DNA from: Coenobita brevimanus
Lineage: Eukaryota > Arthropoda > Malacostraca > Decapoda > Coenobitidae
DNA length: 64,000 nucleotides
Reading direction: 5' to 3'
Assembly: GCA_032717465.1 (NCBI GenBank)
Contig: CM064713.1
Span: forward strand, 11,501,916-11,565,915
Positions 50,045 through 60,990 of the stretch are shown here, piece by piece. Position numbers and translations under genes: made by a program. The notes beneath the pieces are model-generated. The model did no database searches. It saw nothing but the letters and a program-made list of their open reading frames with translations, and was not told where the DNA came from. Numbering within the stretch: position 1 is the stretch's first letter; the number at the start of each line of letters is the position of its first letter.

Positions 50045-51487
50045 ATGACAGGAATATTTTCGCAACCACCCACGTTAATACCAGATGACACACAAATTGC
50101 CACAACATCAGACTCACAATTAAGAGACAGCCCACCCATTGTACAACCCACACCACACGTTATAGATAAGGAAACAAATACGGGAGTTTCGGATGATGAG
50201 TGGGAAACCCCTTCAGACGTTGAGAGTATCGACTTCGCAGCTGCCTTAAATACGTATGCCAATATACTTAACAGGGTTCACCGGTCCGGTCATACATATT
50301 CTACCATTCCCTCACATAACGATAAACTCGTACAAGTTGAATTAACAGGGCAATCATTAAATATGAATCAAGAAACAAATACTGCTGATCTAAAAACCAC
50401 ACCTCACGTTTTTGTGTATCACGAGGATAAGACTGCCCCAAAATTCTCTGGCACAGACAAGGATCGCATTGATGTCATTTCATTAATCAGTCAGTGCGAA
50501 CAAATGTTCATCAAGCGCCACATACTAGATGAACAAGAGAAAATTGCTATTTTTTCATCTTGCATAAGCCAGGAAAGATGTCCAGCAAGCAATTTATTGC
50601 GCTCCGATAAGCTACATCGTGCTAGGACATATGATGAATTTAAAACTGAATTTCTGAAGAAATTTTCTGGAGGTATGAACTTCTTGCCAGGTATAATTCC
50701 AGAATTACATAAAATTGTAGATCTTGTAAGGGAGCACACTACAAACCATGTGCTCAGTGAAATAACTGCTGATGTCTCCACAATCAAGAGAACCCTATTA
50801 GCTACTCTGGAGAATTCTAAGTGGATAACAGATGATGGAAAGATGTCCCCAGACCTCGTCGTGGACATCATTGGTTATGTAGCTGCCTTGTGTAAATTAC
50901 CTGATAGAACCCTTAAGATCGCCAAAACAATCGCGTACATCCCTGGAATGTGCTTACTAGACTTAATGAACGAGGTAGAGATGCAGTGCAGTAAAGCAGG
51001 TGTGGTCGACACACATGCACATTCTGGTAGAATCAGGGTACCTGAGACAGTATCAGCTGTGAAAACATCAACACCGACCCCAAACAGAGAACAAAATCGA
51101 TCGCGACCTGAAATGAGGCAGCCCAAACAGACAAAGACGCCTAGACCTCGTTCCCACACGCCTTCCTACAGGCAGTTTCATAAGTTTTCGCGCAGCCCGA
51201 GCAGGTCTCGCGCTATAAACAACACTTTTTATGGGAAATCACCTCGTAGGTCACAGTCAAGGGATAGGTCCATTCTGTGTCATTACTGTGCAAAACCAGG
51301 ACACACAAGGTATGAATGCTTTATCAAGGCAAAAGAGGATAATCAAAAGACACAAGGGTTTGGTCCTTACTGTAGGCATCATAGATACCAAGGGCACTGG
51401 ACTAGTGATTGCAAAACAGTAGAAAAAATTGTGTCCATGTTCAAATCGGGGGAAGACCAAGTCATGACAAAAAACGAACAAACGTAA
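50045..51487 (+). CDS. gag: Gag polyprotein (480 aa)
   Basis: An intact frame. The N-terminal third is acidic. The central region (about residues 120-330) is helical and capsid-like. An Arg/Ser/Pro-rich basic stretch (about 345-405) precedes two zinc-knuckle-like modules. The first is canonical CX2CX4HX4C (residues 412-425). The second (443-456) has CX2HX4HX4C spacing, with His at the second ligand. It would form the particle and package genomic RNA. The end overlaps pol, and the slippery A AAA AAC at 51469-51475 lies in the correct frame for -1 shifting, 9 nt before the stop. Start is the first ATG of the open frame. The assignment rests on position and knuckles, since gag sequences are poorly conserved. 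Confidence 0.88.
   Translation: MTGIFSQPPTLIPDDTQIATTSDSQLRDSPPIVQPTPHVIDKETNTGVSDDEWETPSDVESIDFAAALNTYANILNRVHRSGHTYSTIPSHNDKLVQVELTGQSLNMNQETNTADLKTTPHVFVYHEDKTAPKFSGTDKDRIDVISLISQCEQMFIKRHILDEQEKIAIFSSCISQERCPASNLLRSDKLHRARTYDEFKTEFLKKFSGGMNFLPGIIPELHKIVDLVREHTTNHVLSEITADVSTIKRTLLATLENSKWITDDGKMSPDLVVDIIGYVAALCKLPDRTLKIAKTIAYIPGMCLLDLMNEVEMQCSKAGVVDTHAHSGRIRVPETVSAVKTSTPTPNREQNRSRPEMRQPKQTKTPRPRSHTPSYRQFHKFSRSPSRSRAINNTFYGKSPRRSQSRDRSILCHYCAKPGHTRYECFIKAKEDNQKTQGFGPYCRHHRYQGHWTSDCKTVEKIVSMFKSGEDQVMTKNEQT
51469..51475 (+). promoter_or_regulatory. -1 ribosomal frameshift heptamer A AAA AAC
   Basis: Gag codons are AAA (51470-51472) and AAC (51473-51475) preceded by A, the canonical slippery arrangement. 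The -1 frame continues without a stop into protease. No strong downstream stem was confirmed by eye. Confidence 0.85.
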
Positions 51488-52254
51488 AGAAGAACAAGGT
51501 TAAACTTCACATAGGAGGCATGTTGGGAAATGAGTGTATCTTGATACCAGCTGTATGTGAGGATCAAAACGTTTCCTTATTTTTAGATACAGGCTCTCCA
51601 CTGAACTTAATAACACATGAAGAACTAAATAGAATTCTTAAAAATAAAAAGAAAGTAACTTTTCTGGATGAAGCTGATTTAGAATTAAACACAGTAGATG
51701 GTCAAGAGATTACAGTAAAAGGTATGATAAGATTAAATCTCAGTTTCACAGAAACTACAAGACCATTCTCTGCATTGTTCTATATCGTTGAAAACTTAGC
51801 AATTAAAGCTCATATGTTACTGGGCTTAAGATCCATGAGAACTGAGAACATAACTATACTCCCACAAATGAATGGAATAGACTTTGATAATGAATTTATA
51901 GAGGAAATACTTTCAGAGCCCTCACCGATTGGTAGAAGAGAGCCAAAAAGAATTGGTAATATTAAAGGCTTAAACAAACATACACAAACAGATGAGTGTA
52001 TAGATCCACTTACACCAGCAACCCCATCCTCCAGAATTAGTGACCCAGCTAACAGTACTGATTTATCAATTTTTCCAGCCCATCTCACTAATGATTTGGT
52101 TATACCACCTAATTCATACATGAAGGTTACCATAAAGAGCAAATTACGGAATAGTACTGTTCTTGTCTTAGAAGAATTATGTAAAGGGATTGTCAGTAGA
52201 AAACGCATTATGTCATACGAACGACGAAGGGCTAACTCAGATATTCATTATTAA
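51476..52254 (+). CDS. pol: Pol, protease part (expressed by -1 frameshift)
   Basis: After the slippery site this frame holds a retropepsin-type aspartic protease with FLDTGSPLNL (DTGS at 51586-51597) and a downstream LLGLRS flap/turn region near 51820. It would cleave Gag and Gag-Pol and acts as a dimer. The frame ends at 52254, but the linker to RT continues from about 52190 in the next frame. That marks the first break in pol. Confidence 0.85.
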
Positions 52255-53572
52255 TCACATGAATGGGGAAGTTCAGTTGAAGAAGGGAACTTGCATAGTT
52301 AATATTGAAAAATGTTTCGCCCCTGTGAAGGAAATAAATATTGGTGGAGTAACAAGTGAGATCAAATCTACGGATAGAGAAAGAATAAAAGAGAATTTAA
52401 TTCACTCAGGTGAATTTGACGAAGAAAATGATTTGTTAACCCTGCTGGAAACACACAGGGACACCGTAGCCTTGCCCGGAGAACAATTAGGTGTACTAAC
52501 TTGATTAATCACATGATTAATGTGCACCCAGAAACACCACCATAATTTTCGTACCAGCTTATCGCATACCACACTCCCAACGTACACTTGCAAATCAGTA
52601 TGTCGATGAAATGTTAAAGCTTGGAATTATTGAGCCTTCAGTTTCTCCGTGGAACGCTCCCCTTTTCTTTGTGCCCAAGAGAAATGGAGAAATGCGTGCG
52701 GTAGTAGATTACCGTAAACTAAATAATCACACAATCCCTGACAGATTTCCCATGCCATTGCTAAGTGATGTTCTACAGAATATTGGTCCTGAGAATAATA
52801 TATTCTCGACCATCGATCTCCTAAACGGATACTATCAGATTCCGGTATCTCAGGAGTCACGTAAATACACTGCCTTTTCAACAAACAGAGGCCATTATCA
52901 ATATACAAGAATGCCAATGGGACTGAGGACAGCCCCGGTACGTTCCAGCGTCTTATGAATTACGTATTGTCCGGAATTTTAGGACAAGGAATATTTGTTT
53001 ATCTTGACGATATTATTATCGCAACGAAGAATATTAAGGATCATCTCAGGAAATTAGACTTACTCTTACAAAAGCTTAGTGATGCTGGATTAAAAATTAA
53101 ACTTTCTAAATGCAAATTTTGCTTTAAGGAAATAAATTTCTTAGGCCACAAATTAAGTTCTGATGGTATTCATACCACTGATGACAAAATACAGGCAGTG
53201 AGAGATTTTCCTGAACCCACTACGACTGACGAAGTTAGACAATTTTTAGGTCTGGCTGGGTACTATAGGTCCTTCGTACCACAGTTCTCTCATATAGCCT
53301 TCCCTCTATTCCAACTACTCAAAAAAGATGCTGTATTCCAATGGGAAGAAGAACAAAAAAGGGCATTTAACAATCTAAAAATTAAACTAACGAATGCACC
53401 TTGTTTAGCATATCCAGATTACACGAAATCATTTCTTATTTGTACAGACGCATCAGTTAAAGGATTAGGGGCTGTACTGATGCAGGAAGATAAAAGAGGA
53501 AAGAATCAACCAATTGCATTTGCCAGCAGACAGACAAGAGGTGCGGAGAAAATTATAGCACTACAGACTTAG
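52190..53572 (+). pseudogene. pol: Pol, reverse transcriptase part (frame-broken)
   Basis: Three frames follow one another: 52190-52504 (linker before RT), 52611-52958 (RT fingers and palm start, VPKRNGEMRAVVDYRKLN, TIDLLNGYYQIPV) and 52955-53572 (palm, thumb and RNase H start). The catalytic motif YLDD is at 53000-53011. FLICTDAS near 53440 starts the RNase H with a catalytic Asp. Breaks lie near 52190, 52500-52610 and 52930-52955, with another near 53560. All are frame changes or short gaps rather than scattered stops, and key residues are intact. The enzyme would copy the RNA genome to DNA. Confidence 0.88.
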
Positions 53573-55284
53573 AGGCACTTGCAGTGATTTTTGCATTACA
53601 AAAGTTTCGAGATTTGGTATATGGTTACGAAATCCACTTATTCACCGACCATAAACCACTGGTGGGTATGTTTAAAGAAAAAACTCCTTTCTGGGAGGAG
53701 AGCAAGATGGAAATGTACAGTTGAAAACTACAATGTACAAATACATTATATACAAGGTAAAATGAATATAGTAGCTGACGCATTATCTAGGAACCCGAAC
53801 ACAATTCAGGTCGCGGCGTTAGATCTCAAAGGAAATATCCCAAACCACGAGGATATCGCAAAGGCACAAAGACTTGACCCAGTATGGTCAAAAGTAATAT
53901 ACAAGTTAGAAAGTGGAGATGACATACAATTACCCAAACTGCATGTCCCACTTGAACAATTCACAATGGTCAATAATACATTATACAAAATTAACTCTAA
54001 ACAACCAAAACGCCAAAGAAATACTAACCAGTTGGTAGTACCTAATGACATGATACCCCAAGTATTACGAATGATACACGACAGCCCACATGCAGGACAC
54101 CCTGGAAAGGATAAGACATTCAACCAAGCCCAGCTATTATATTACTGGCCTTCATTACGAAGAGATATACACAATCATATAGACAGATGCGAATCATGTG
54201 CGAAACACAAAGGATACCCAATCACACCTGCACCGATGGGTAATTACTCCAGTACCACATCAACCATGGGACGTTGTCGCTGTTGATTTACTCAAGATGC
54301 CATTATCATACAATAATAACCTATACTTATTCGTAGCAACGGATCATTTTTCCCGTTATGTCATTTTAGCTCCAATTAAAGATAAGACAGCAGAGACAGT
54401 AGCAAAGGCAATAACAGATAATGTAATATGTCGCTTTACTACCCCAAAGGTATTAATAAGTGATAATGGAGGAGAATTTAATTCTGAGATCTTACAAGAA
54501 ATATGTAAACAATACAACATCAAAAAGGTTAACGTTTTGGCCTATCACCCAGCATCGAATGGGTTGGTAGAGACAAAATAAAGAGGTATTAGATGTGCTA
54601 CGACACATTCTCAGTGAAAATTATGCAAGCTGGGATGATTGGATTCCCAGAGTAGAGGCCTCCATTAATGGGTCTATAAATAAATCCATTGGTGACACAC
54701 CACATTTCATTATATATGGCACAGATAAAAAATTACCATATGAGCTCCTAGAAGGTGACAGCATGCCTATATACAATTACGATGATTACTCTAAACTCCG
54801 TTTACGTGAATTCCAGGACATACACAAAAGAGTGCAAAAACAATTAACGATGTCCAAGGAAGAAATGACGGAGGCATTTAACAAAAAGGCAAAAGATTCA
54901 CCTATCAGCTTAGGAGACATTGTTTACGGAGTCATTCATACGAGAGACAATAAATTATCCCCTAAATTTGAGGGCCCATACAGAGTAATTAACATAAAGG
55001 CAAACAAAGTTTTAATTAAGTCACTTTCAAGTGGCGAGGAAAAACAAGTTCATATTGACCATTTAAAACGAGTTTCAAGGGAATTATCACATAATTATTC
55101 AGCCTCGGATACAACCGAACAGGTGAACGTACCTCAAGAAACCAAGCAAGAACACAACAATGATTACAAAAAGAAATTAAGGTCATATACCAAACAATCG
55201 AACATAGGTGCAACTATTCCAATGAAATCTACAGTACATCATTTACGAGAATTAAATATCGATTTAAACTCCTTCTATAAATGA
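53573..55284 (+). pseudogene. pol: Pol, RNase H end and integrase (frame-broken)
   Basis: Frame 53591-54286 covers the rest of RNase H and the HHCC integrase finger (HDSPHAGHPGKDKTF, CESCAKH). Frame 54198-54581 carries the integrase core with catalytic Asp residues in VVAVDLLKM and LISDNGGEF, and the NGLVE-type glutamate near its end. Frame 54595-55284 carries the core end and the C-terminal DNA-binding part with LSPKFEGPYRV (GPY/F module). Breaks are near 54200-54290 and 54580. It would insert the element's DNA into the genome. Catalytic residues are present. Confidence 0.88.
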
Positions 55285-55350
55285 AATAACAGCCAACCGT
55301 AACGCACATCATCACTATCATCAACCACAGCTTTATAGGAAATTAATAGA

Positions 55351-55368
55351 TTTTTTTTTTTTCGGTAG
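55351..55368 (+). promoter_or_regulatory. Probable splice acceptor for env message
   Basis: An uninterrupted T run (55351-55362) leads to CGGTAG, with AG at 55367-55368, only 6 nt before the env ATG. Gypsy-type elements make env from a spliced RNA, so the position fits. Confidence 0.65.
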
Positions 55369-55374
55369 GTTACG

Positions 55375-57105
55375 ATGAAGGGACTTATGCTATGGATTCT
55401 CCTATACATAGTAAGGGTATATGCGCACCTAGACCCCAAGCATATAGTACGACAAGGATGCCTCATAGCTCCAACGGCCACGACTACAATCGTCAAGGAC
55501 GTCATGAGTACTGAAATAAGTCTAGATTACTTGTATGACTTACCTACTTATATAGAAAGACTTGCGACGCCGATGCGAACTCTGGACTTCAAGATAGGGA
55601 ATTATGTTTCACAATCACATATCACCAAGGAAGTGGATGAAATGGTGAAGTTAGCGAAATGGAAACTAGAACAGGCGAAGTCAACTATGCTCGTCATGAT
55701 CCAAGATCTCCCATCTTATGGAACAGAGGTGCTGAGCGACAGGAACAACATCACACGTACTCGCCAAAAGCGCGGTTTGTTCGATCTGGGCGGCGCAATT
55801 CTTGGGAACATCTTTGGATTGGCTACAGAGGATGACCTTAAAGAAATAAACAAAAAATTTAATAAGATAGCTCAGGTACTAACATACCAAGATAAATTCA
55901 TCACAGGACAGAACTCGGCAATGAAAATAATTGTGAAAAATCTGAAACAAGCAGAAAACGTAGCTCTCGAGAGTATAGATAAAATAAATGACTTGGAAGG
56001 TAACGTTACCCTTTTCCAGCACTTCTCCATCATCACAGAACATATTGACACGATTCTACTACAATTAGAGAACACTAGAGATCATTTCCGGGCACTTATG
56101 CAAGGAATTTCGAATGCTGGTGATGGCAAGATCACAAATGACTTACTCCCAGTTCATGAGCTACGTCAGATAGTTAGTCAAGGCATACATAAACATAAAT
56201 TGAAGCCATTGTTCCGCAGTAGGGAATTTATGCAATATTACCCGTACTTGGAAGCAACACTAACACCAACATCAGTGATAGTTCATGTACCATTCATCAC
56301 GGAAGACCTGTTCACAGTATACCAAATACACCCCTTCCCCTATAGAAACAACAACACTTTAGTCATCATCAACATCAACACAGACACCGAACTCATCATG
56401 GTCTCCAAGAGACGAGACACTGTCACTTTCGCAAGTGAGTCAACGATTGAGCGAAAGTGCCGCACATCCTTACATGCTGTTCATCTTTGTCCTGCGTACA
56501 TTTTCACGTTTCAGCCTACTGATACGGTCCCTTGTGAAATGGCTATCATCAGCAATAACAATATTCATCATCATTGCAACTTCACTTTTGCTCCAGATAA
56601 ACTTGTACACCATCAACGCATTGGACACTCGCAGTTTTTTTATTTCCCTCATAACACATCAGTTTACATAGTCTGTCCAGATATACCACCATCTCATACA
56701 TCAGCCTCAGGATTATACATAGCACCAGACTACTGTGCGGTATTTACACCATCCATGTCTACTTTTTCCACCATCAATCACTACGCCATCCTCAATCATA
56801 CACACAAACATTTCCACCCACTGCCTGATATGGACTTAAACATGAGCACAAGTATTAAGCTGACTTCACCTAAGTTTGAAACTATGCAGCTGATCAATGA
56901 AACTATGAAGCCCTGGGAAGATTTGAGTTTGAGTATGTTCAACCCATATTATGTGTATAGCCAAGCACCTTCTGTCTTTATAATTATCTGCATTGTGGTT
57001 GCAGTATTGCTGTTGGCCATGCACAGAATGCATGCAAGAATTGCTAATTTGGAGTCATTGTTTAGTGGGGGGAGAGTTAACATCACAGTTAACCACCCTG
57101 AATGA
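55375..57105 (+). CDS. env: Envelope fusion glycoprotein (576 aa, intact)
   Basis: An uninterrupted frame begins with a hydrophobic signal peptide (about residues 1-18). A furin-type site RQKR (residues 130-133) is followed by a glycine-rich hydrophobic GLFDLGGAILGNIFG, a fusion-peptide-like segment. A heptad-like helical region follows. Near the C-terminus a single membrane anchor (about residues 530-550) precedes a short basic cytoplasmic tail. The short N-terminal and long C-terminal subunits and the cleavage-site context resemble the baculovirus F/errantivirus Env family. Completeness suggests possible infectivity or purifying selection; function is not shown by sequence. Confidence 0.9.
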   Translation: MKGLMLWILLYIVRVYAHLDPKHIVRQGCLIAPTATTTIVKDVMSTEISLDYLYDLPTYIERLATPMRTLDFKIGNYVSQSHITKEVDEMVKLAKWKLEQAKSTMLVMIQDLPSYGTEVLSDRNNITRTRQKRGLFDLGGAILGNIFGLATEDDLKEINKKFNKIAQVLTYQDKFITGQNSAMKIIVKNLKQAENVALESIDKINDLEGNVTLFQHFSIITEHIDTILLQLENTRDHFRALMQGISNAGDGKITNDLLPVHELRQIVSQGIHKHKLKPLFRSREFMQYYPYLEATLTPTSVIVHVPFITEDLFTVYQIHPFPYRNNNTLVIININTDTELIMVSKRRDTVTFASESTIERKCRTSLHAVHLCPAYIFTFQPTDTVPCEMAIISNNNIHHHCNFTFAPDKLVHHQRIGHSQFFYFPHNTSVYIVCPDIPPSHTSASGLYIAPDYCAVFTPSMSTFSTINHYAILNHTHKHFHPLPDMDLNMSTSIKLTSPKFETMQLINETMKPWEDLSLSMFNPYYVYSQAPSVFIIICIVVAVLLLAMHRMHARIANLESLFSGGRVNITVNHPE

Positions 57106-57153
57106 AGTGTATATATTTTGTATATAGTATTAATTATATATAAAAAAAAATAA

Positions 57154-57190
<37 letters not shown>

Positions 57191-57586
57191 CAAAGAAGAA
57201 TGACCCATATATGACAAACCAGTACCATTATCTTTAAATGAAATATTAATAACTCTTACAATAATCTTAATTTTAAACTATTTTTATTCTTGCATGTATG
57301 CATTTCACTATAATAACCCAAGTACATACTGTATTACAGTTACATAATTTACTTTAATGCATTTATTCCAATATGTATTCAACTTATTTAAAATGTAATA
57401 TTACTGAATAATCACTATTTACTATGAATAATATATGTATACAATATTCATACAATTATGTTACTTTACAATATTATGTATTTCACTTAATTAGCTTATA
57501 AGTTCATTATAATGTGTATGTAGTATGTATTAATATATTATAACTATTAAATGTCGATGGTACGCCATTTTTCGCGGCCGAGCAAA
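57106..57586 (+). other. AT-rich noncoding region between env and 3' LTR
   Basis: Contains an (AAT)n run (57150-57187) and otherwise AT-rich sequence. No obvious polypurine tract abuts the LTR. Confidence 0.6.
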
Positions 57587-58125
57587 TATAGGACTACATA
57601 ATAGATAGATAGATAAATAGATAGATAGAGAGACAGATAGAAGCAGGAAGTCAAATGATGAGAAGGTGTTGTGTTTGCGAAGCGAGCAGCGCTAAACGCT
57701 TACACGGAGGAAAGCTGACGACAGCGGCCAGTAAGGAGATGATGCAGTTAGCTGTCAGCAGTCCTCTCGTGAGAAAGTTCTGTTGCCATGAGGAACATAC
57801 GTGACACACACACCCTACTACACGAGATGTTAGGAAAGAGAGTTTAGAAGGAGACAAGCGACCCTAGAGAGAGGTCGAGACGGAGATTAGCCTTAGAACA
57901 GAGAGAGAGAGAGAGAGATAGCGAGACAGGGAGGTAGCTACCCAGGACTTATACTATTATACCTGTTTAATATTTCCAAGACAAATAAAAATAGTCCCAT
58001 ACTATTCTTTACCTCTCCCGTCACTACATGACATCTGGTGGGGAAACTACTACGAGATATAAAAGCCGCTCGACCACAAGTCTAAAATATACTTCTCTAC
58101 AAGTAACTACAAAGTCTTTATGACA
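57587..58125 (+). repeat. 3' LTR (539 bp)
   Basis: Matches the 5' LTR except for two G/A differences and a missing GA. It contains AATAAA at 57984-57989, where the 5' LTR reads AATAAG. Confidence 0.95.
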
Positions 58126-58203
58126 CCTACCCGGGGGTTCAATACTTTATAAAGACTTGAAAAATCCCAATTCTGTCCAATATTCCGGACCCTGGGCTCC
58201 AAT

Positions 58204-58206
<3 letters not shown>

Positions 58207-58278
<72 letters not shown>

Positions 58279-58318
58279 AGTAATCCCTGTACTTTCCGGA
58301 TATATATATATATATATA
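58207..58318. repeat. (TA)n microsatellite, two runs
   Basis: TA runs at 58207-58269 and 58299-58318 flank unique sequence. Confidence 0.93.
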
Positions 58319-58369
58319 TTGTGGTAGGTGAGGGCGCTCACCATCCACTCACTTGATGTAGTGCCGCTC

Positions 58370-58617
58370 TCAGGTGTCTGCCCTTTCCTCTCCTCCGTCC
58401 TTCTTTCCTTCCATCCTCTTCTGTCTTTCTTTCCTTCATTCTTTCCTCTACCTTCTGCCTACGGGTGACTCTACACTCCCCCTTCTGTCTTTCTTTCCTT
58501 CATTCTTTCCTCTTCCTTCTGCCTGTGGGTGACTCTACACTGAGTTACAAGCCAAATGGTTTCCTGTACACCAGGAAACCATTTACTACGCTGGGTGGTA
58601 ACCATATAACCAAATTA
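58370..58617 (+). mobile_element. Fragment like the LINE B 5' UTR, with a tandem CT-rich unit
   Basis: GGGTGACTCTACACTGAG and the following about 90 bp (from 58526) parallel 8290-8385 upstream of the LINE B coding region. A unit of about 60 bp (TTCTGTCTTTCTTTCCTTCA) is tandemly repeated at about 58419 and 58482. Confidence 0.55.
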
Positions 58618-58829
58618 TGGCGCCTGTTGGTTTAGTGGGTAATTAAGGCGCTCCAATCGGATTGAGCCGGTGAAGGTTTATATCCAAGGGATGGTTGGGG
58701 ATTTTTGCTCATGTGATGCCATTCAGGGTTGAGTGAGGCTGGTCACTCTCATCTTAAATATCAGGACCATCGTGCCTAGCCCCGGGCTCCTACGCTCCTC
58801 ATGGGGCGAAGTAGGACTGGATGATGGAT

Positions 58830-58835
<6 letters not shown>
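58618..58835 (+). mobile_element. tRNA-derived SINE, plus-strand copy
   Basis: A-box-like TGGTTTAGTGG (58628-58638) and B-box-like GGTTTATATCC (58675-58685) at tRNA-like spacing are followed by a body shared with 20672-20852. It ends in GGATGGATGGATATATA. The boxes suggest RNA polymerase III transcription of the ancestor. Confidence 0.78.

Positions 58836-58904
<69 letters not shown>
58831..58904. repeat. (TA)n microsatellite
   Basis: A pure TA run directly after the SINE tail. Confidence 0.95.
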
Positions 58905-58910
<6 letters not shown>

Positions 58911-59639
58911 AGTTAATATTATGTAGTGAATAATCAATATTAACTGAAGTTCAGAACAGTATCAACTGCAGATTCGGATTTCATACTCGTTTAACAACAG
59001 GTGCCACCCTTGTTACAGAAGTCTGTAAGATGGTACAATGGGGATGTCAGTAAAAGCATAGATTTGGGTTACTGTGAGGAACAGGGCGACAGGGGATATT
59101 GACTAGAGGGAAAAGTGAACGGAATTCAGATTGGTATTAAGACCACGAATGTTAGTGAAATACGAGGCCGAACCTGTGCTCCTCCGGTGCAGAGCATGAA
59201 CAGTGTTTGCATCAACCGCCGTCGGCACAGTCGCGTTTTTATGACCAGGAGGACCCTGCACCGCCCGCCCTACCCTGTCGGTGGTGCAGTCCTACATACC
59301 ACTGAATTTGTTGATATTAATGCAACGGCCATTGCTAAGGGAGGATGGAAATAGAAGGTGTGATATCTAATGTGCATGTAGTGTGGTGTACACAGTTGAA
59401 GGTAGAGGTATTTTGAAAGTATGCCGGCCTACTCTTTGAGTTAACTAAAACACTGAAAATGTACAGCAAACACAGATGGTCAGGATCCGGTCCAATAGGT
59501 TTGTGAAACGAGAGCTCCAGCTCTCCCTGTCACCAACTTGTCATCTACACGGGAGTACCGCCCTGTTCGACTGTTGCAACGGTCTACTCCCTGCAAAACA
59601 TAAAACAATGCAAAAGTTTTTAAGACCAAGGAAGGGATA
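58905..59639. other. No gene recognised
   Basis: Includes a somewhat GC-rich piece (59155-59300) with an unsupported 79-codon frame (59115-59354). Confidence 0.45.
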
Positions 59640-60010
59640 ATGGTAGCAGGATTAGCACTCAGGTTCCTATGACTCACTTAGATGAATATAAACATTTGGT
59701 ATTACGTTTTATCACGGTTCCAACCAAGACAAGTTTAATAAAGACAACCTTGGCACTCGTAAGTTTCTGTGACTCATGAATAAAATCATTTTTAGTTAAC
59801 TGGAAAACAGCACTGACCATGAGGGGGTAAAAATGACATTATTATCATCTAGGCTTCCATGATCCACTTAGCTCAAAAAATCGTCTGCCACTGGCTAGAA
59901 TGAAATACTATATTAGTCCTGATCATGAGGGAGTTTCTGGAAAAGGTATTGTTGTTCTGAGGTTCCTAAGACTCATTCTCAGGTAATTAAAATCGTCTGG
60001 CGTTAGTGAG
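59640..60010 (-). repeat. Degenerate satellite, same family as 6740-7500
   Basis: On the minus strand phrases such as CCAGACGATTTTAATTACCT (59998-59979) and GAGTCTTAGGAACCTCAGAA occur in order three to four times with about 100-120 bp spacing. They resemble the 6740-7500 repeats. Confidence 0.5.
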
Positions 60011-60119
60011 GGTGGGAGCTGCAGTTCTTTGTGAATGAGTCTGGATGTGTGTGTGTGATATTTAAAAGTGAATATAAAGTCGCTGTCTATGAAAGGAATG
60101 GATTCAGAGTGTATCGTGT

Positions 60120-60990
60120 GTAGTGTGATCAGCAAGGATAAAAGTTTAGACGATGAAATGCAAGAAAGGTTACAGCAGAAAGAAAAGCTTCAGTTACGCG
60201 AGAGACAGTGATACAGAGTACTAGTTGAGCTTGGAAGTAGTCACTGGACGAGAGCATTGTAATCCCCCAGGGAAGTTATACCTGGAGTCAGTTGAAAAAA
60301 TACAAGTTAAGAGTAAAAGAAAGATCAATGCTTATAAGTGATGCTGCCAGGTGATAGGATGATGTGTGGCGGTCAGTCTGATCATATGACTGTAGTATGC
60401 AAGGTTAAACTGAGTGGAGCGGGATGGATATAGACGGAGATGAACACTCAGAGCAAAAGACTGCAAGTGTAAAAGGTCCAAAGAAATAAGTGGCAGATGA
60501 ATCCCAGGCTAAGGCAGTACAGCAGTTGGAGTCAGTGATGTGGGAGCAACAATGGACCTGGACAACTTGTGAAATAAATATGCATATAGAGAATGTTTAG
60601 TTACAAATGCCAAAGCGCTGTGTGATGTCCTGAGGTTAACAACTAAGAAGAATGGTACAGCGGGGTAAGATGAGGATACTGAAAGAGCAGTGGAGGAAAA
60701 GAGGAAGAAGTGACTAGAGCTGATACAGGAAAGGGGTTAAAATACAAGAGAGTACAATAAGAGTAAGAAGCATGGAAAGAAACTTGTTTAGGCCAAAAAA
60801 TAAGGATGTAACGATTGATCTTGGGGAGGAAAAAAAAAAAACTTACGAATCATGCTGAAAACAGGAAACTGTTCAGGAAAGAGGTGTGAAAATGTAGATA
60901 TGGGAGGAGAAATAAGCATGAAAGTGTGAGGGACGAAAGCGGAAAAACACCAGCAATGGAAGAGTAGCCAGGAGCAGATGGAAAAAAAAA
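60120..60990 (+). mobile_element. Scrambled RTE-like LINE remnants
   Basis: 60123-60183 reads SVISKDKSLDDEMQERLQQR, the RT YLGSVIS region of LINE B. 60480-60790 resembles the charged endonuclease-RT linker. The order is reversed relative to an intact LINE, so these are separate fragments or a rearrangement. Confidence 0.5.

Larger units (their letters stand above)
48495..58125 (+). mobile_element. Retrovirus-like Ty3/gypsy element with env (errantivirus type), young
   Basis: Complete 9631-bp provirus-like element: 5' LTR, primer site, leader, gag, pol in the -1 frame, env, 3' LTR, and a 4-bp target duplication CCTA (48491-48494 and 58126-58129). The LTRs differ by two substitutions and one 2-bp indel, so the insertion is recent. 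Gag and env are open over their full length, while pol has several frame breaks. The env resembles the baculovirus F/errantivirus fusion-protein type. The host is probably a crustacean, so this is an endogenous retrovirus-like element outside the well-studied insects. Confidence 0.93.

Noticed and set aside
58628..58685. A functional tRNA gene
   Set aside because: A and B boxes are present but no cloverleaf with acceptor pairing is evident; it is a SINE head.
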